Below, piece by piece: positions 8,735 through 18,408 of a stretch of 64,000 nt of DNA. A model generated the notes under the pieces. That model had not been told where the DNA came from, searched no databases, and worked only from the letters and a program-made list of their open reading frames with translations. Both the position numbers and the translations under genes were made by a program. Numbering within the stretch: the first letter of the stretch is position 1; every line of letters begins with the position of its first letter. The DNA is from Sulfuriferula nivalis. Lineage in GTDB: Bacteria > Pseudomonadota > Gammaproteobacteria > Burkholderiales > Sulfuriferulaceae. The DNA lies in the NCBI RefSeq assembly GCF_009937995.1, contig NZ_AP021881.1:3224001-3288000 (forward strand), written 5' to 3'.

Positions 8735-8766
8735 CTTGCACAACGGCTTGATGGCTGTTGTGCAAG
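8735..8766. terminator. Hairpin between the convergent porin and dgt genes
   Basis: CTTGCACAAC (8735-8744) and GTTGTGCAAG (8757-8766) form a perfect 10-bp stem. It sits 14 bp after the porin stop and 10 bp from the dgt stop, so it may serve both directions. No long T-run follows on either side, so efficiency is uncertain. Confidence 0.6.
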
Positions 8767-8775
8767 TTCATCGTA

Positions 8776-9912
8776 TTAAACCAGTACATCTTCAATAGCA
8801 AACAATCGGCGATACTCACGCATCGCATAGCGGTCTGTCATACCTGCAATATAATCAGCAATCACCCGTGGAATGTCGCTATCTGCTGTCGGCTGATGCT
8901 CGGTCGGCAATAACGCCGGTGTTGTCAAAAACGCCTGAAATAGTTCTGACACGACACGTGCAGCTTTCGTTGTCATGCGCGTGACGCGATAATGGCGATA
9001 CAGGTTTTTGCGTAAAAACTGTTTGAGTTCCAGATTTTGTTTAACAATGTCTGCGCTAAAACCTATTAGTGGCGGCGTGCTGCGTACGTCACCCAGACTT
9101 TGTACACCAGCGGCCACAATTGCTGATTGACTATGCGAGATTAAATCCGATACCAGTGCGTTAATCATGCGGCGTATGGTTTCGTGGATGGTGCGGCGCT
9201 CGTTTAATTTGGGGAAGTGCGCGCGCACTTCGTTGAGATAGCGTGCGAATAGTGTGACTTCTTCCAGTTGTGCCAGGGTAATGAGACCAGAACGCAGGCC
9301 ATCATCAATGTCGTGATTGTTGTAGGCAATCTCATCGGCCAGATTGGCAAGCTGTGCTTCCAGGCTGGGCTGATGCTTGTGTATAAAGCGTTCACCGACA
9401 TCACCCAGTTGCCGTGCGTTTTCCAGGGCACAATGTTTGAGTATACCTTCGCGGGTTTCAAAACACAGATTCAATCCATCAAATTCGGCATAGCGCTGTT
9501 CCAGCTTATCCACCACGCGCAGACTTTGCAGATTGTGTTCAAAGCCGCCGTAATCTTTCATGCAGGCGTTGAGCGCATCTTGTCCAGCGTGACCAAATGG
9601 GGTGTGTCCCAGATCGTGAGCGAGTGAAATCGCCTCGACCAAGTCCTCGTTCAGGCACAGTATCCGCGCCATGGATCGGCCGATCTGGGCGACTTCCAGA
9701 CTATGTGTCAAACGTGTGCGGAATAAGTCGCCTTCATGGTTTACAAATACCTGCGTCTTGTATTCCAGCCGTCGAAATGCACCCGAGTGGATAATGCGAT
9801 CACGATCACGCTGAAACTCGCCGCGAGGTGCTGCCGACAGTTCAGGATAGTGGCGACCTTTGCTGGTGACGTCGTGTGCGGCATAAGCCGCCAGCTTAAA
9901 TGGCGTGGACAT
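8776..9912 (-). CDS. dgt: Deoxyguanosine triphosphate triphosphohydrolase-like protein
   Basis: 378 residues with the HD-domain metal site: [19 protein letters not shown], then [19 protein letters not shown], and a later [15 protein letters not shown]. This is the short dGTPase class, which releases triphosphate from dNTPs and helps balance nucleotide pools in the cytoplasm. Length is normal for the bacterial dGTPase-like group and shorter than E. coli Dgt. The start overlaps the end of aroB by 17 bp, so the two are cotranscribed from aroB, an order common in betaproteobacteria. Confidence 0.92.
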   Translation of the reverse strand: MSTPFKLAAYAAHDVTSKGRHYPELSAAPRGEFQRDRDRIIHSGAFRRLEYKTQVFVNHEGDLFRTRLTHSLEVAQIGRSMARILCLNEDLVEAISLAHDLGHTPFGHAGQDALNACMKDYGGFEHNLQSLRVVDKLEQRYAEFDGLNLCFETREGILKHCALENARQLGDVGERFIHKHQPSLEAQLANLADEIAYNNHDIDDGLRSGLITLAQLEEVTLFARYLNEVRAHFPKLNERRTIHETIRRMINALVSDLISHSQSAIVAAGVQSLGDVRSTPPLIGFSADIVKQNLELKQFLRKNLYRHYRVTRMTTKAARVVSELFQAFLTTPALLPTEHQPTADSDIPRVIADYIAGMTDRYAMREYRRLFAIEDVLV

Positions 9913-10993
9913 AATGTGTCAGCGCAGCGGTTAAATCTGTTTCGGGAACATCGGCACTGACAAAAGCGGAGCCTATGCCGCTTAATAAGACAAAGCGGAT
10001 GCGCCCACTTTCAACTTTTTTATCCAGTCCCATGTAATCCATATAACGGGCTGCGCCTAAGTCGGGTGCGGTATCAGGTAAGCCGGCACTACGATACAGG
10101 GCGCGTATCCGTTCAACTTGAGCCGTCTTTAGCAAGCCCATGCGCTGTGATACATCCGCTGCCAGCACCGTGCCTGCAGCCACGGCTTCGCCGTGTAGCC
10201 AGTTGCCATAACCCATGCCGGATTCTATGGCGTGACCAAACGTATGTCCCAGATTCAATAATGCGCGCATGCCCGATTCGCGTTCGTCCTGCGCCACGAC
10301 CTCGGCTTTAATTTCACAGGAGCGGTGTACGGCGTAAGCAATACTATCCTTATCTAGGGTACGTAATTTCGCCATATTGTCTTCCAGCCAAACAAAAAAC
10401 TCAGGATCATAAATCAGGCCATATTTAATGACTTCAGCCAGACCTGCCGACAATTCGCGAGCAGGCAAAGTTGCTAATGTGGTGGTATCTGCTAACACTA
10501 GCTGTGGCTGATAAAACGCACCTATCATGTTCTTACCCAGCGGGTGATTAATTCCTGTCTTGCCACCCACAGATGAATCCACTTGTGCAAGCAGTGTCGT
10601 TGGTATCTGAATAAATGGCACGCCACGTAAATAACTGGCTGCGGCAAATCCGGTCAAATCGCCGATGACGCCACCACCTAGTGCGATAAGTGTGGTCTTG
10701 CGTTCACAGCGATTTTCCAGCAATGCATCAAAAATCAGATTCAGCGTTTCCCAGGTTTTATATTCTTCCCCATCAGGCAGAATGATCGGCACCACCGCCA
10801 CACCATGAGCAGTTAATCTTGCTGTCAGTTTGTCCAGATACAATGGCGCGACAGTGGTGTTGGTGACGATGGCTACACGTTTCTGTGGCAAGTGTGCGAT
10901 GATGAGTTCAGGCTGGTTCAGTAAGTCGATGCCAATATGAATTGGGTAGCTGCGGCTACCGAGGGCGACAGTTAAAGTTTGCATGGTAATCAT
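9896..10993 (-). CDS. aroB: 3-dehydroquinate synthase
   Basis: 365 residues matching AroB along the whole length: the NAD site [19 protein letters not shown], then [28 protein letters not shown], and the zinc-site region [12 protein letters not shown]. The enzyme converts DAHP to 3-dehydroquinate, step two of the shikimate pathway. Two in-frame ATGs (codons 1 and 4) are possible starts. The shikimate kinase gene often found upstream is not here; a chemoreceptor gene is divergent instead. dgt follows with an overlap. Confidence 0.96.
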   Translation of the reverse strand: MITMQTLTVALGSRSYPIHIGIDLLNQPELIIAHLPQKRVAIVTNTTVAPLYLDKLTARLTAHGVAVVPIILPDGEEYKTWETLNLIFDALLENRCERKTTLIALGGGVIGDLTGFAAASYLRGVPFIQIPTTLLAQVDSSVGGKTGINHPLGKNMIGAFYQPQLVLADTTTLATLPARELSAGLAEVIKYGLIYDPEFFVWLEDNMAKLRTLDKDSIAYAVHRSCEIKAEVVAQDERESGMRALLNLGHTFGHAIESGMGYGNWLHGEAVAAGTVLAADVSQRMGLLKTAQVERIRALYRSAGLPDTAPDLGAARYMDYMGLDKKVESGRIRFVLLSGIGSAFVSADVPETDLTAALTHYVHAI

Positions 10994-11137
10994 TAATTAC
11001 ATAGAGATAGTGTAATTATACCCATATTGGCTATTATCATATTTAATATGGATAACTTGACTTCGCTCATGGGTTTTCTGGTGTTGAAACTATCAGCCAT
11101 GAAATGAAAAGTTATGCGGTTAAACAAGTTTACCTAT

Positions 11138-11181
11138 CGTTATTAATTCGGCTAAGATATTGAAGCGATGAATTAATAACG
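11138..11181. repeat. Perfect 12-bp inverted repeat upstream of the chemoreceptor gene
   Basis: CGTTATTAATTC (11138-11149) and GAATTAATAACG (11170-11181) are exact reverse complements separated by 20 bp. The element lies 89 bp before the aer-like start in the space divergent from aroB. No T-run follows, so an operator or protein-binding site is likelier than a terminator. Binding is untested. Confidence 0.5.
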
Positions 11182-11270
11182 CCTAATAATAAAAAGACCA
11201 GCAAATGCTGTGCAAATAATAATAGTAACTACTTTCGAGGTTTCTATATTTTTTATGGGGTGACTTAAAG

Positions 11271-12881
11271 ATGCGTAAAAATTTCCCAGTAACAGAACGT
11301 GAATATATCCTCAATGATGGTCAAGCCATCGTATCAACTACTAATCTCAAAGGGCAAATCACTTATGTAAACCCTTATTTTCTTGAAGTCAGCGGATTTA
11401 CTGAGCAAGAGTTGATAAATGCACCGCATAATATTGTGCGTCACCCTGATATGCCAGAAGCTGCGTTTGCTGATTTGTGGATTACACTTAAATCAGGGTT
11501 GCCATGGACTGGGATGGTTAAAAACCGTTGTAAGAATGGCGATTATTACTGGGTGGTGGCGAATGTTATCCCGGTGATAGAAAAAGGCATGCCTGTTGGT
11601 TACATGTCAGTCAGAACCAAGCCTACGCGTGAACAGGTAAAGCAGGCTACCCAGCTCTATGAAGAAATTAATGCGGGTAATCCTAGGAAATTGGCAATTA
11701 AAAATGGTGCAGCCGTTAAATCAGGCTGGGCAGGTAAATTAGCTGCACTTACGAAAATGTCATTAGCGCAACGTCTGGCATGGAACTTTAGTTTCATTTT
11801 ATTGGTGTTGTGCGCGATTAGTATTTTTGCCTGGGTTTCTGGCACACACATTTTCCTTGGTATTGCCTCGGTATTGGCTATTTTGATGACCATGTATTCT
11901 TGGTATTCATTAACCCAGACTATCGTTGTGCCATTAAGAAGCGCGATCAAAGCAACGCATATACTGGCTGGTGGTGATTTGACCACGCGTCTGGAAGTAC
12001 AAGGGCATGATGAGTTTGGACAGCTATTGCTTGGATTACGTCAGCTGAATATCAATTTGCATACGATTATCGGTGATGTACGTAGCAGCTTCGCGCGTAT
12101 AGGTATCGCGACTCAGGAAGTGGCTGCGGGGAATATGGATTTATCGGGTAGAACCGAAGCGCAGGCGGCCAGTCTGGAAGAAACGGCAGCCAGCATGATG
12201 CAATTTACGTCGACGGTTAAGAAAAATACTGCGCACGCGGTAGAGGCAAATAGCTTGGCGAACGAGGCTACATCTGTTGCTGAAAAAGGCGGTGTGGTTG
12301 TTGCTAAAGTCGTTACTGCCATGAGTGATATCAACACCTCTTCCAGAAAAATCGTAGATATTATTGGCTTGATTGATAGCATAGCGTTTCAAACCAATAT
12401 TCTTGCGCTTAATGCAGCTGTTGAGGCCGCTCGTGCAGGTGAGCAGGGACGTGGATTTGCAGTTGTCGCAACTGAGGTGCGCAGTCTTGCACAACGCAGT
12501 GCGGCAGCTGCAAAAGAAATTAAGTCGTTGATAGATGTTTCGGTTGCCAAAGTGGATGAAGGCGCGGCATTAGCTGATGAAGCAGGCAGTAACATGAATG
12601 AAATTGTTAATGCAATTAAACGTGTGTCTGTCATTATGAATGAGATTAGCGTTGCTTCACGCGAGCAAAGCATAGGCATAGGTCAGGTCAATGATGCAAT
12701 TGCTGAGATGGATGAGGTTACCCAGCGCAATGCTGCTCAGGTTGAAGAAGCTGCTGCGGCAGCAGCCATCTTGGAAGAGCAGACATTGTCACTGATTAAT
12801 GCTTTGAAAGTATTTAAAATAGACGGTGCAACTGATGTACCACGGAAAGCATCTGGCAAGATGCGTGTATTGACTAAATAA
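11271..12881 (+). CDS. aer: Aer-like energy/redox-taxis receptor (PAS-HAMP-MCP)
   Basis: 536 residues. The N-terminal PAS domain (about 10-115) has the Aer pattern: [32 protein letters not shown] and KNGDYYWV. A hydrophobic region at about 165-215 makes a membrane hairpin, followed by HAMP and a methyl-accepting signalling domain with the conserved tip ([20 protein letters not shown]). There is no periplasmic sensor loop. In Aer the PAS domain binds FAD and reports electron-transport state to CheA and CheW. No chemotaxis genes are nearby, so it is an orphan receptor. A perfect inverted repeat lies upstream. Confidence 0.88.
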   Translation: MRKNFPVTEREYILNDGQAIVSTTNLKGQITYVNPYFLEVSGFTEQELINAPHNIVRHPDMPEAAFADLWITLKSGLPWTGMVKNRCKNGDYYWVVANVIPVIEKGMPVGYMSVRTKPTREQVKQATQLYEEINAGNPRKLAIKNGAAVKSGWAGKLAALTKMSLAQRLAWNFSFILLVLCAISIFAWVSGTHIFLGIASVLAILMTMYSWYSLTQTIVVPLRSAIKATHILAGGDLTTRLEVQGHDEFGQLLLGLRQLNINLHTIIGDVRSSFARIGIATQEVAAGNMDLSGRTEAQAASLEETAASMMQFTSTVKKNTAHAVEANSLANEATSVAEKGGVVVAKVVTAMSDINTSSRKIVDIIGLIDSIAFQTNILALNAAVEAARAGEQGRGFAVVATEVRSLAQRSAAAAKEIKSLIDVSVAKVDEGAALADEAGSNMNEIVNAIKRVSVIMNEISVASREQSIGIGQVNDAIAEMDEVTQRNAAQVEEAAAAAAILEEQTLSLINALKVFKIDGATDVPRKASGKMRVLTK

Positions 12882-12907
12882 TCTTATTAGAACAACGAGA
12901 CTGCAAC

Positions 12908-13219
12908 ATGACTTATTTTAAACACCATGTATTTTTTTGCACCAATGAACGCGACGATGGCGCAAAGTGTTGTGGCGCATCGGGTGGGCAGGCGATGCGG
13001 GATTACACCAAAAAGAAAATCAAAGCGCTGGATATGAATGGCGAGGGTAAATGCCGTATTAACAGCGCAGGATGTATGGACAGATGCAGCGAAGGTCCAT
13101 TGCTGGTGGTGTATCCGGAAGCCACTTGGTACACCTATGTGGATGAAGAAGACATAGATGAAATTATCACTGAACATTTGCAAAATGGACGCGTGGTGGA
13201 CAGGCTGCTGCTTAAATGA
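12908..13219 (+). CDS. Thioredoxin-like 2Fe-2S ferredoxin
   Basis: 103 residues beginning HHVFFCTNERDDG, with cysteines at 11, 21, 22, 49, 56 and 60. The C-x(n)-C plus C-x6-C-x3-C arrangement (CRINSAGCMDRC) and the SEGPLLVVYPE segment are typical of the thioredoxin-fold (Shethna/Aquifex type) 2Fe-2S ferredoxins, cytoplasmic one-electron carriers. The partner is unknown. It begins the run ferredoxin, hydrolase, NodI-like, NodJ-like, each overlapping the next by 4 to 13 bp, so the four are almost certainly cotranscribed. Confidence 0.88.
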   Translation: MTYFKHHVFFCTNERDDGAKCCGASGGQAMRDYTKKKIKALDMNGEGKCRINSAGCMDRCSEGPLLVVYPEATWYTYVDEEDIDEIITEHLQNGRVVDRLLLK

Positions 13220-13821
13220 AACGTTCCAAACTTCGTATCAAATCTGCTATCGGTTATATAGAAACGCTGGTCAATGATCCTGGTGAGCGTCGGCGCGGCC
13301 TGGCATTCATTGCGCATCCCCATCCGCTGCATGGCGGCACGATGGATAACAAAGTGGTGTTGAGCATGGCGCAAACTTGCTATGAGCAAGATTATGTTGC
13401 TGTCCGCCCGAATTTTCGCGGCGTGGGTAGCTCCGATGGTGAATACACAGGCGGCATAGGTGAAACCGAAGATATGCTGGAACTCATTGCTTTTGTGCGT
13501 GGGCATTATGATGCTGACTTACCCATTGTGCTGGCTGGTTTTTCATTTGGGGGTTACGTGCAACACCGCGTGGCGCAGCAACTGGATGTAAGTAAACTCA
13601 TCCTTATTGGCCCTGCGGTAAATTTATATGAATTTGGCAGCGTGCCTGCCAATACCAGCGTCATCCATGGTATCAACGACGAAGTTGTGCCTTATGCTGA
13701 TGCGCAAGCATGGGCGCATAATCAGCACATTAATTTTCAAACTATCGATGACACCGGTCATTTTTTTCATGGCAAATTAGCCGAACTCAAGTCAGCGGTA
13801 CTCGCAGCATGTCAATCATAA
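13216..13821 (+). CDS. Alpha/beta-hydrolase, dienelactone-hydrolase-like
   Basis: 201 residues with a small hydrolase fold: HPHPLHGGTMDNKVV near the N-terminus, the nucleophile elbow GFSFGGYV (Ser near 110), an acid region HGINDEVVPYADA and the catalytic His in DDTGHFFHG. Close relatives in many proteobacteria are annotated only as alpha/beta-hydrolases. The ATG overlaps the ferredoxin stop by 4 bp and the stop overlaps the NodI-like gene by 13 bp. The link between a hydrolase and an exporter suggests work on a small exported or imported compound, which is inference. Confidence 0.85.
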   Translation: MKRSKLRIKSAIGYIETLVNDPGERRRGLAFIAHPHPLHGGTMDNKVVLSMAQTCYEQDYVAVRPNFRGVGSSDGEYTGGIGETEDMLELIAFVRGHYDADLPIVLAGFSFGGYVQHRVAQQLDVSKLILIGPAVNLYEFGSVPANTSVIHGINDEVVPYADAQAWAHNQHINFQTIDDTGHFFHGKLAELKSAVLAACQS

Positions 13822-14723
13822 AAGTACGTCATTTAGCCAAAAAATACGGTGACAACGAAGTAGTACGCGGCCTGGATCTGGATATCCAGCGCGGCGAATG
13901 TTTTGGCTTGCTTGGCCCCAATGGCGCAGGTAAAACCACTACGCTGAAAATGCTGCTCGGTCTGGTTCGTCCTGATACGGGCGAAATTTTAATTCTTGAT
14001 GAAGATATCTCCTGTCACGCCCGCGAAGCGCGACTGCGTATCGGCGTAGTGCCGCAAATGGATAATCTTGATCCTGATTTCAGCGTGGCGGAAAATCTGC
14101 TGATATACGGGCGTTATTTTGGCCTGAGTGATGCGGTGATTAACAGTCGTATTCCCGCGTTACTGGAATTTGCGGGATTGACCAGCAAAGCTGATGCAAA
14201 AATCACTTCGCTATCAGGCGGGATGAAGCGCCGCCTTACGTTGGCACGTGCGCTGGTGAATGACCCTGAACTGATAGTGCTTGATGAACCGACGACAGGG
14301 CTGGATCCACAAGCACGGCACGTTATCTGGCAAGGGTTGCGCCGCTTGATACATCAAGGTAAAACCATCTTGCTCACCACTCACTTTATGGAAGAAGCTG
14401 AGCGCTTATGCGATAACCTGGTTATCCTCGATCACGGCAAAGTCATCGCCAAAGGCAATCCGCGTGATTTAATCGCGGCTGAAATTGAGCCTAATGTGGT
14501 GGAAATTTATGGCGAGACTGTCGAAGACTGGTCTCGGCAGCACGGTGAGCAATGGTGTGCCCGCCATGAAATCACGGGTGAAACGCTATTTTGCTACACG
14601 CATGACTGCATAGGGCTAATCGAACATTTGCGTGAGCAGCAAGCTTTACGCTATGTACAGCGCCCATCCAATCTGGAAGATGTTTTCTTAAAATTTACTG
14701 GACGTGAGTTACGCGACGCATGA
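13809..14723 (+). CDS. nodI: ABC exporter ATPase, NodI family
   Basis: 304 residues with Walker A GPNGAGKT (36-43), signature LSGGMKRRLTLARAL, Walker B LIVLDEPTTGLDP and the switch His in TTHFME. The best family fit is NodI, the ATPase of the lipo-chitooligosaccharide exporter of rhizobia; homologues are common in free-living betaproteobacteria where the cargo is unknown. The permease partner follows with a 4-bp overlap. No nodABC genes are in the window, so a symbiotic role is not supported. Confidence 0.85.
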   Translation: MSIIKVRHLAKKYGDNEVVRGLDLDIQRGECFGLLGPNGAGKTTTLKMLLGLVRPDTGEILILDEDISCHAREARLRIGVVPQMDNLDPDFSVAENLLIYGRYFGLSDAVINSRIPALLEFAGLTSKADAKITSLSGGMKRRLTLARALVNDPELIVLDEPTTGLDPQARHVIWQGLRRLIHQGKTILLTTHFMEEAERLCDNLVILDHGKVIAKGNPRDLIAAEIEPNVVEIYGETVEDWSRQHGEQWCARHEITGETLFCYTHDCIGLIEHLREQQALRYVQRPSNLEDVFLKFTGRELRDA

Positions 14724-15502
14724 ACTATTTTACTCACCCACAATTCTCCTGGCGCTTTATCCCAGTTTGGCGACGTAACTTTCTGGTCTGGAAGAAACTG
14801 GCAGGCTCCAGCATCCTCGGTAACTTGGCTGATCCCATGTTTTACATGCTGGGTTTTGGTTATGGACTGGGCAGCCTGATTCCGCAAGTTGGTGGCGCGA
14901 GTTACATGACTTTTCTGGCGGCGGGTACAATCTGTTACTCGACCATGAACAGCGCAACGTTTGAAGTGCTGTATTCAGGTTTCTCGCGTATGCACGTACA
15001 AAAAACCTGGGAGGCCATACTCAATGCGCCGCTCACATTAGATGATGTGATGCTGGCAGAACTCACATGGGGTGCGTCCAAGAGCCTGCTCTCTGGTATC
15101 GCCATACTGGCCGTGATTTGGGCGTTGGGTTTGCAACAAAGCTGGATGCTGAGTTTGTGGGTGATGCCCGTGGTGATATTGATCGGCCTGACGTTCTCGG
15201 CGATGGGTTTGGTGATGACCGCCGTTTCGCCCAGCTATGACTTTTTCATGTATTACTTCACTCTGGTGATTACACCCATGGTGTTGTTGTGCGGTGTGTT
15301 CTACCCCGTTGAGCGTATGCCTGAAATTTTGCAAAACGTTGCAGCGGTGTTGCCGCTGTCGCACGCGATCGACCTCGTGCGACCGCTGATACTGGGACAT
15401 GTTCCTGCCGCAATTTTTACTCACGTCGCTGCATTGCTGGCCTGGACGACTGTTAGCTACTGGCTCGCAGTGGGGCTGACACGGCGACGGATATTGAAAT
15501 AA
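14720..15502 (+). CDS. nodJ: ABC-2 type permease, NodJ family
   Basis: 260 residues with six predicted membrane segments and the ABC-2 signature late in the protein (FYPVERMPEILQNVAAVLPLSHAIDLVRPLILG). The N-terminus (WRFIPVWRRNFLVWKKLAGSS) matches the NodJ type. It forms the channel for the NodI-like ATPase in the inner membrane. It ends one base before the stop of the convergent gene at 15504, with no room for a terminator between them. Confidence 0.85.
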   Translation: MNYFTHPQFSWRFIPVWRRNFLVWKKLAGSSILGNLADPMFYMLGFGYGLGSLIPQVGGASYMTFLAAGTICYSTMNSATFEVLYSGFSRMHVQKTWEAILNAPLTLDDVMLAELTWGASKSLLSGIAILAVIWALGLQQSWMLSLWVMPVVILIGLTFSAMGLVMTAVSPSYDFFMYYFTLVITPMVLLCGVFYPVERMPEILQNVAAVLPLSHAIDLVRPLILGHVPAAIFTHVAALLAWTTVSYWLAVGLTRRRILK

Positions 15503-15503
15503 C

Positions 15504-16136
15504 CTAGTCCGCATCTATATCGACGTTGGTGTCGATGCGGGTGTAGGGCAGGCGGGCGTAATTCGCAAATATCGCGGGTGCGCTGGTGTCTAGGGCAGTG
15601 ATTTCGAAAATGGGCTGATGGTTTTGCTGTATCAGCAATGGCAACGCCCATGCCGATGACCAGCAGATGTGGCGGTCATCCTGGTTGGGCATGTTGAGCT
15701 GGTACCAGTGGCATAGTCCCCATGCGGTCGCTAGCGGTGCAGTCTGTTCAGTGGTGAGTGTGTATGTGCCTTGCGGCATGGTCAATATATGCGCCATGCC
15801 ATTCCAGTTGGCGTAGATGCCTATGCGATACAAGTGGCTGCGGTCTGCGCTGGTAACGGTATGGCGCTTGAGATCATAGAGCTGATAATTTTCTTCCGTC
15901 CCCGTTTGACGAAGGATGCTGATCATGACGTTGTGGTCGGTCAGTCGCGTCAGTTGTTGCTCCCCCTCGCGCCACATTTGCAAGGCGTGTGGCATGCCTT
16001 TGCTATCCAGATAATTTGCTTGTAAATACACCTGCCGAGGTGCCTGATCAACAGGGAATGCTGTATTCCAGTCCAGCGTGTCGGCAAATGCCGGGGCTGC
16101 AAGCAGCATCCCCAGCGCTAATTTCACTAGTCTCAA
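15504..16136 (-). CDS. Secreted protein of unknown function
   Basis: A 210-residue protein with a signal peptide (LALGMLLAAPAFA, cleaved near residue 18) and no motif I recognise. It has two cysteines in a CHWY / HICWSS pair that could form a disulfide, and many aromatic residues. The start is TTG, overlapping the stop of the phosphatase-like gene (TTGA), so translation is probably coupled to it. Co-operation with that enzyme in the periplasm is inferred from position only. Confidence 0.7.
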   Translation of the reverse strand: MRLVKLALGMLLAAPAFADTLDWNTAFPVDQAPRQVYLQANYLDSKGMPHALQMWREGEQQLTRLTDHNVMISILRQTGTEENYQLYDLKRHTVTSADRSHLYRIGIYANWNGMAHILTMPQGTYTLTTEQTAPLATAWGLCHWYQLNMPNQDDRHICWSSAWALPLLIQQNHQPIFEITALDTSAPAIFANYARLPYTRIDTNVDIDAD

Positions 16137-18124
16137 TTACGGATAGCCTTGGCACTATCGAAGTAAGTATAAGGTTTGCCATTTTCGTACAAGGTGTGTG
16201 TACTCAGTTCGACGTGATAATGATGTTGCGCATTATTGATGTCCTTGCCATCAGGGTCAGTTGGGTAAACGATAGTCAAATCATCAGCCTTGGTCGACGA
16301 CATGACGTGCTGCGTAACCTTGGGTTTGAAATTCTTCGCAGTGCGTAGCGCTTCCAGCAGGACGCGGCCATCGTGTCCTTCACCTGCCAGATTCAGTCCC
16401 ATGATATGGGCAATTGTCGGTGCCAGATCAACGTTGCCACTTGGATATTTATCAAGATAGCTGCGACGGAAATCTGGACCGTAAGCGATGAAGGTGTTAT
16501 GCACGTCTATCGGGCTGAAGCTGCCATGCATGCCGCGATTATTGCCCGCACTTTCATATTCGGTACCTGGCATGCCTTGGACAACGGCTTTTTCATTGAA
16601 GTTGAAGCTCACGATCAGGTCAGGATTGCGGCCAGCAGTATTTTCCAGATGCACAGCTTGCAGTGGCAGCGTGCCAGGTAATTGGCCATAGCGGCTATCT
16701 GCAAATATCGCACCGTATTCAGGACGCGATTGCACATAACGCACCACCTTTGCCACAGTAGCTGCATCGTGGTCGGGCAAGTACAGGTAGTCGCTGCCGC
16801 CGTTTGCAGCAATGACTATCGGGTGTTTGTCCACAGGCAACTCCGCAGGCACCTTGAAGTTGCCAGTGGTGTATTTCTGTCCAGCTTTGCCGCATACACT
16901 GCCATCATTATCTGTTTGTGTGGCATAAACGGGTGTGTTGTCGGCGCGTATGCCAGACATCACTGGATCCAGCACGCAGCCTTTGCCGTCATAAGCGGTG
17001 AAACCTGCACGCGTTAGTAAATCAGCAGTACGCACATCACCCGATACCGAGTAGGCCAGCTCGCTGGTTTGACCTGGTTTGCCGTCTGCGACTACGCGCA
17101 AAGGGAACCAGTCAGCATCGCCAGCAACCGTGCTGTGACCGTGATCGGAGACCACCACGATATCGGTAGCGCTTGCCATGCGCAGCGCCTTGAGTCTGGC
17201 CTGCAGGTCGCCCAGTAGCTGATCCTGTGCACGCAGCGCATCGTGGTAATTGGCAGTGCCCGGACCGTAATTGTGTTCGGTAGAGTCTGGATTACGCAAC
17301 CAGATCAGGCTCAGTTTGGGCTGATGCATAGGCAGGATTTGATTGAGATACGCGTGCATCATGTAAGCATTTGCATTCTTGTACGGAGAGCCACTACCAT
17401 TGGTCGGGTCGGTTGTGACTTTGTCATCCAGTTTCGCAACGGGAGTGGATGCGGTTGGGTCACCGTTGTTGGGCGCTAGCGCCAACGTAGCATTGGCATC
17501 GGTTATTGTGGCTGTTTTTGGCAAGGCAACGCCAGCCGCCTGTAATTCCTGCGCCAGACTTAGCGGCATGACCGTGCGTTCATCGAGCAACAAACCGCCG
17601 CGTTTGAAATCCTGCAAATAAGCTGGGCCCGACTTGCCGATGGCGGCCGTCGTGATGCCGCTGGCCTGCGCAGCCTGGAACAGCGTGCCCACCATCAACA
17701 GCTGGTTGCTGTAATAGGCATTGATGTCATCGAGGATGCCGTAATCTTCGGTAAATATCGGCTGCTGAAAATCAACCGGCTTGCCATGCGCATCCTTGCC
17801 CGTAGCACCAGCACGCCAAACGGTATTGCCGTAGAACCCGGTATGCTCAGGGAAACTACCAGTGGCAAAACTCGCCGCATTCATCATGGTAAAGGTCGGG
17901 TAAGTTGCATGGTTAGCACTGAAATTCACGCCTGCGCTACGCATACGCAACAGATTCGGGGTGTCGGCCGCAGTCACCGAGTCAGGACGTAAACCATCCC
18001 ATACGAAAATAATGACATTGTGGGCGTTAGCTTTGCTTGGCGTTGCCTGAGCAGGCAGCACACTCAGCAACAAGCTGGCGGCAGACAGGGCTAAACATAT
18101 TTTTTTCAGGGCGGGTAGCTTCAT
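16133..18124 (-). CDS. Periplasmic alkaline-phosphatase-superfamily phosphodiesterase
   Basis: 663 residues from the chosen ATG, giving a clean signal peptide (LPALKKICLALSAASLLLSV, cleaved near QATPS). A TTG twelve codons upstream is a weaker option. The metal and nucleophile motifs of the type I phosphodiesterase/nucleotide pyrophosphatase family are present: VIIFVWDGLRPD, a Thr nucleophile in YPTFTMMN, NPDSTEHNYGP, VVSDHGHS and a late GMHGSF. Such enzymes cut phosphoesters in the periplasm; the substrate is unknown. The secreted protein at 15504 overlaps its end. The 250 bp upstream contain no clear promoter. Confidence 0.85.
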   Translation of the reverse strand: MKLPALKKICLALSAASLLLSVLPAQATPSKANAHNVIIFVWDGLRPDSVTAADTPNLLRMRSAGVNFSANHATYPTFTMMNAASFATGSFPEHTGFYGNTVWRAGATGKDAHGKPVDFQQPIFTEDYGILDDINAYYSNQLLMVGTLFQAAQASGITTAAIGKSGPAYLQDFKRGGLLLDERTVMPLSLAQELQAAGVALPKTATITDANATLALAPNNGDPTASTPVAKLDDKVTTDPTNGSGSPYKNANAYMMHAYLNQILPMHQPKLSLIWLRNPDSTEHNYGPGTANYHDALRAQDQLLGDLQARLKALRMASATDIVVVSDHGHSTVAGDADWFPLRVVADGKPGQTSELAYSVSGDVRTADLLTRAGFTAYDGKGCVLDPVMSGIRADNTPVYATQTDNDGSVCGKAGQKYTTGNFKVPAELPVDKHPIVIAANGGSDYLYLPDHDAATVAKVVRYVQSRPEYGAIFADSRYGQLPGTLPLQAVHLENTAGRNPDLIVSFNFNEKAVVQGMPGTEYESAGNNRGMHGSFSPIDVHNTFIAYGPDFRRSYLDKYPSGNVDLAPTIAHIMGLNLAGEGHDGRVLLEALRTAKNFKPKVTQHVMSSTKADDLTIVYPTDPDGKDINNAQHHYHVELSTHTLYENGKPYTYFDSAKAIRN

Positions 18125-18408
18125 GATGGGTAGATTCGTGGCGAGAATTGATGATGGCAATAAGCGTACACAATATACATGACGATATTGTGGCAGCTTG
18201 CTGACGCATCGTGAGTAGTGGCTAATGATTTTGGAGTGGTTTTTATCTAGCCAAACGATTTTTTCTGCGAAATCAAATCAATTTCGTGCACTATGCTGAT
18301 GAAGGCCTCAACTCGACTCAAAGCAGCCCTCATACCCGCCAAACAAAAGACACCCGAGGGGGCCTATACTCTTCATGCGCGGCTAAGCTTTAGGTATTGC
18401 GACTTCGG

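Noticed and set aside
13809-15502. NodI and NodJ homologues as evidence of nodulation
   Set aside because: No nodABC or other symbiosis genes are present, and NodIJ-type transporters are common in free-living betaproteobacteria.
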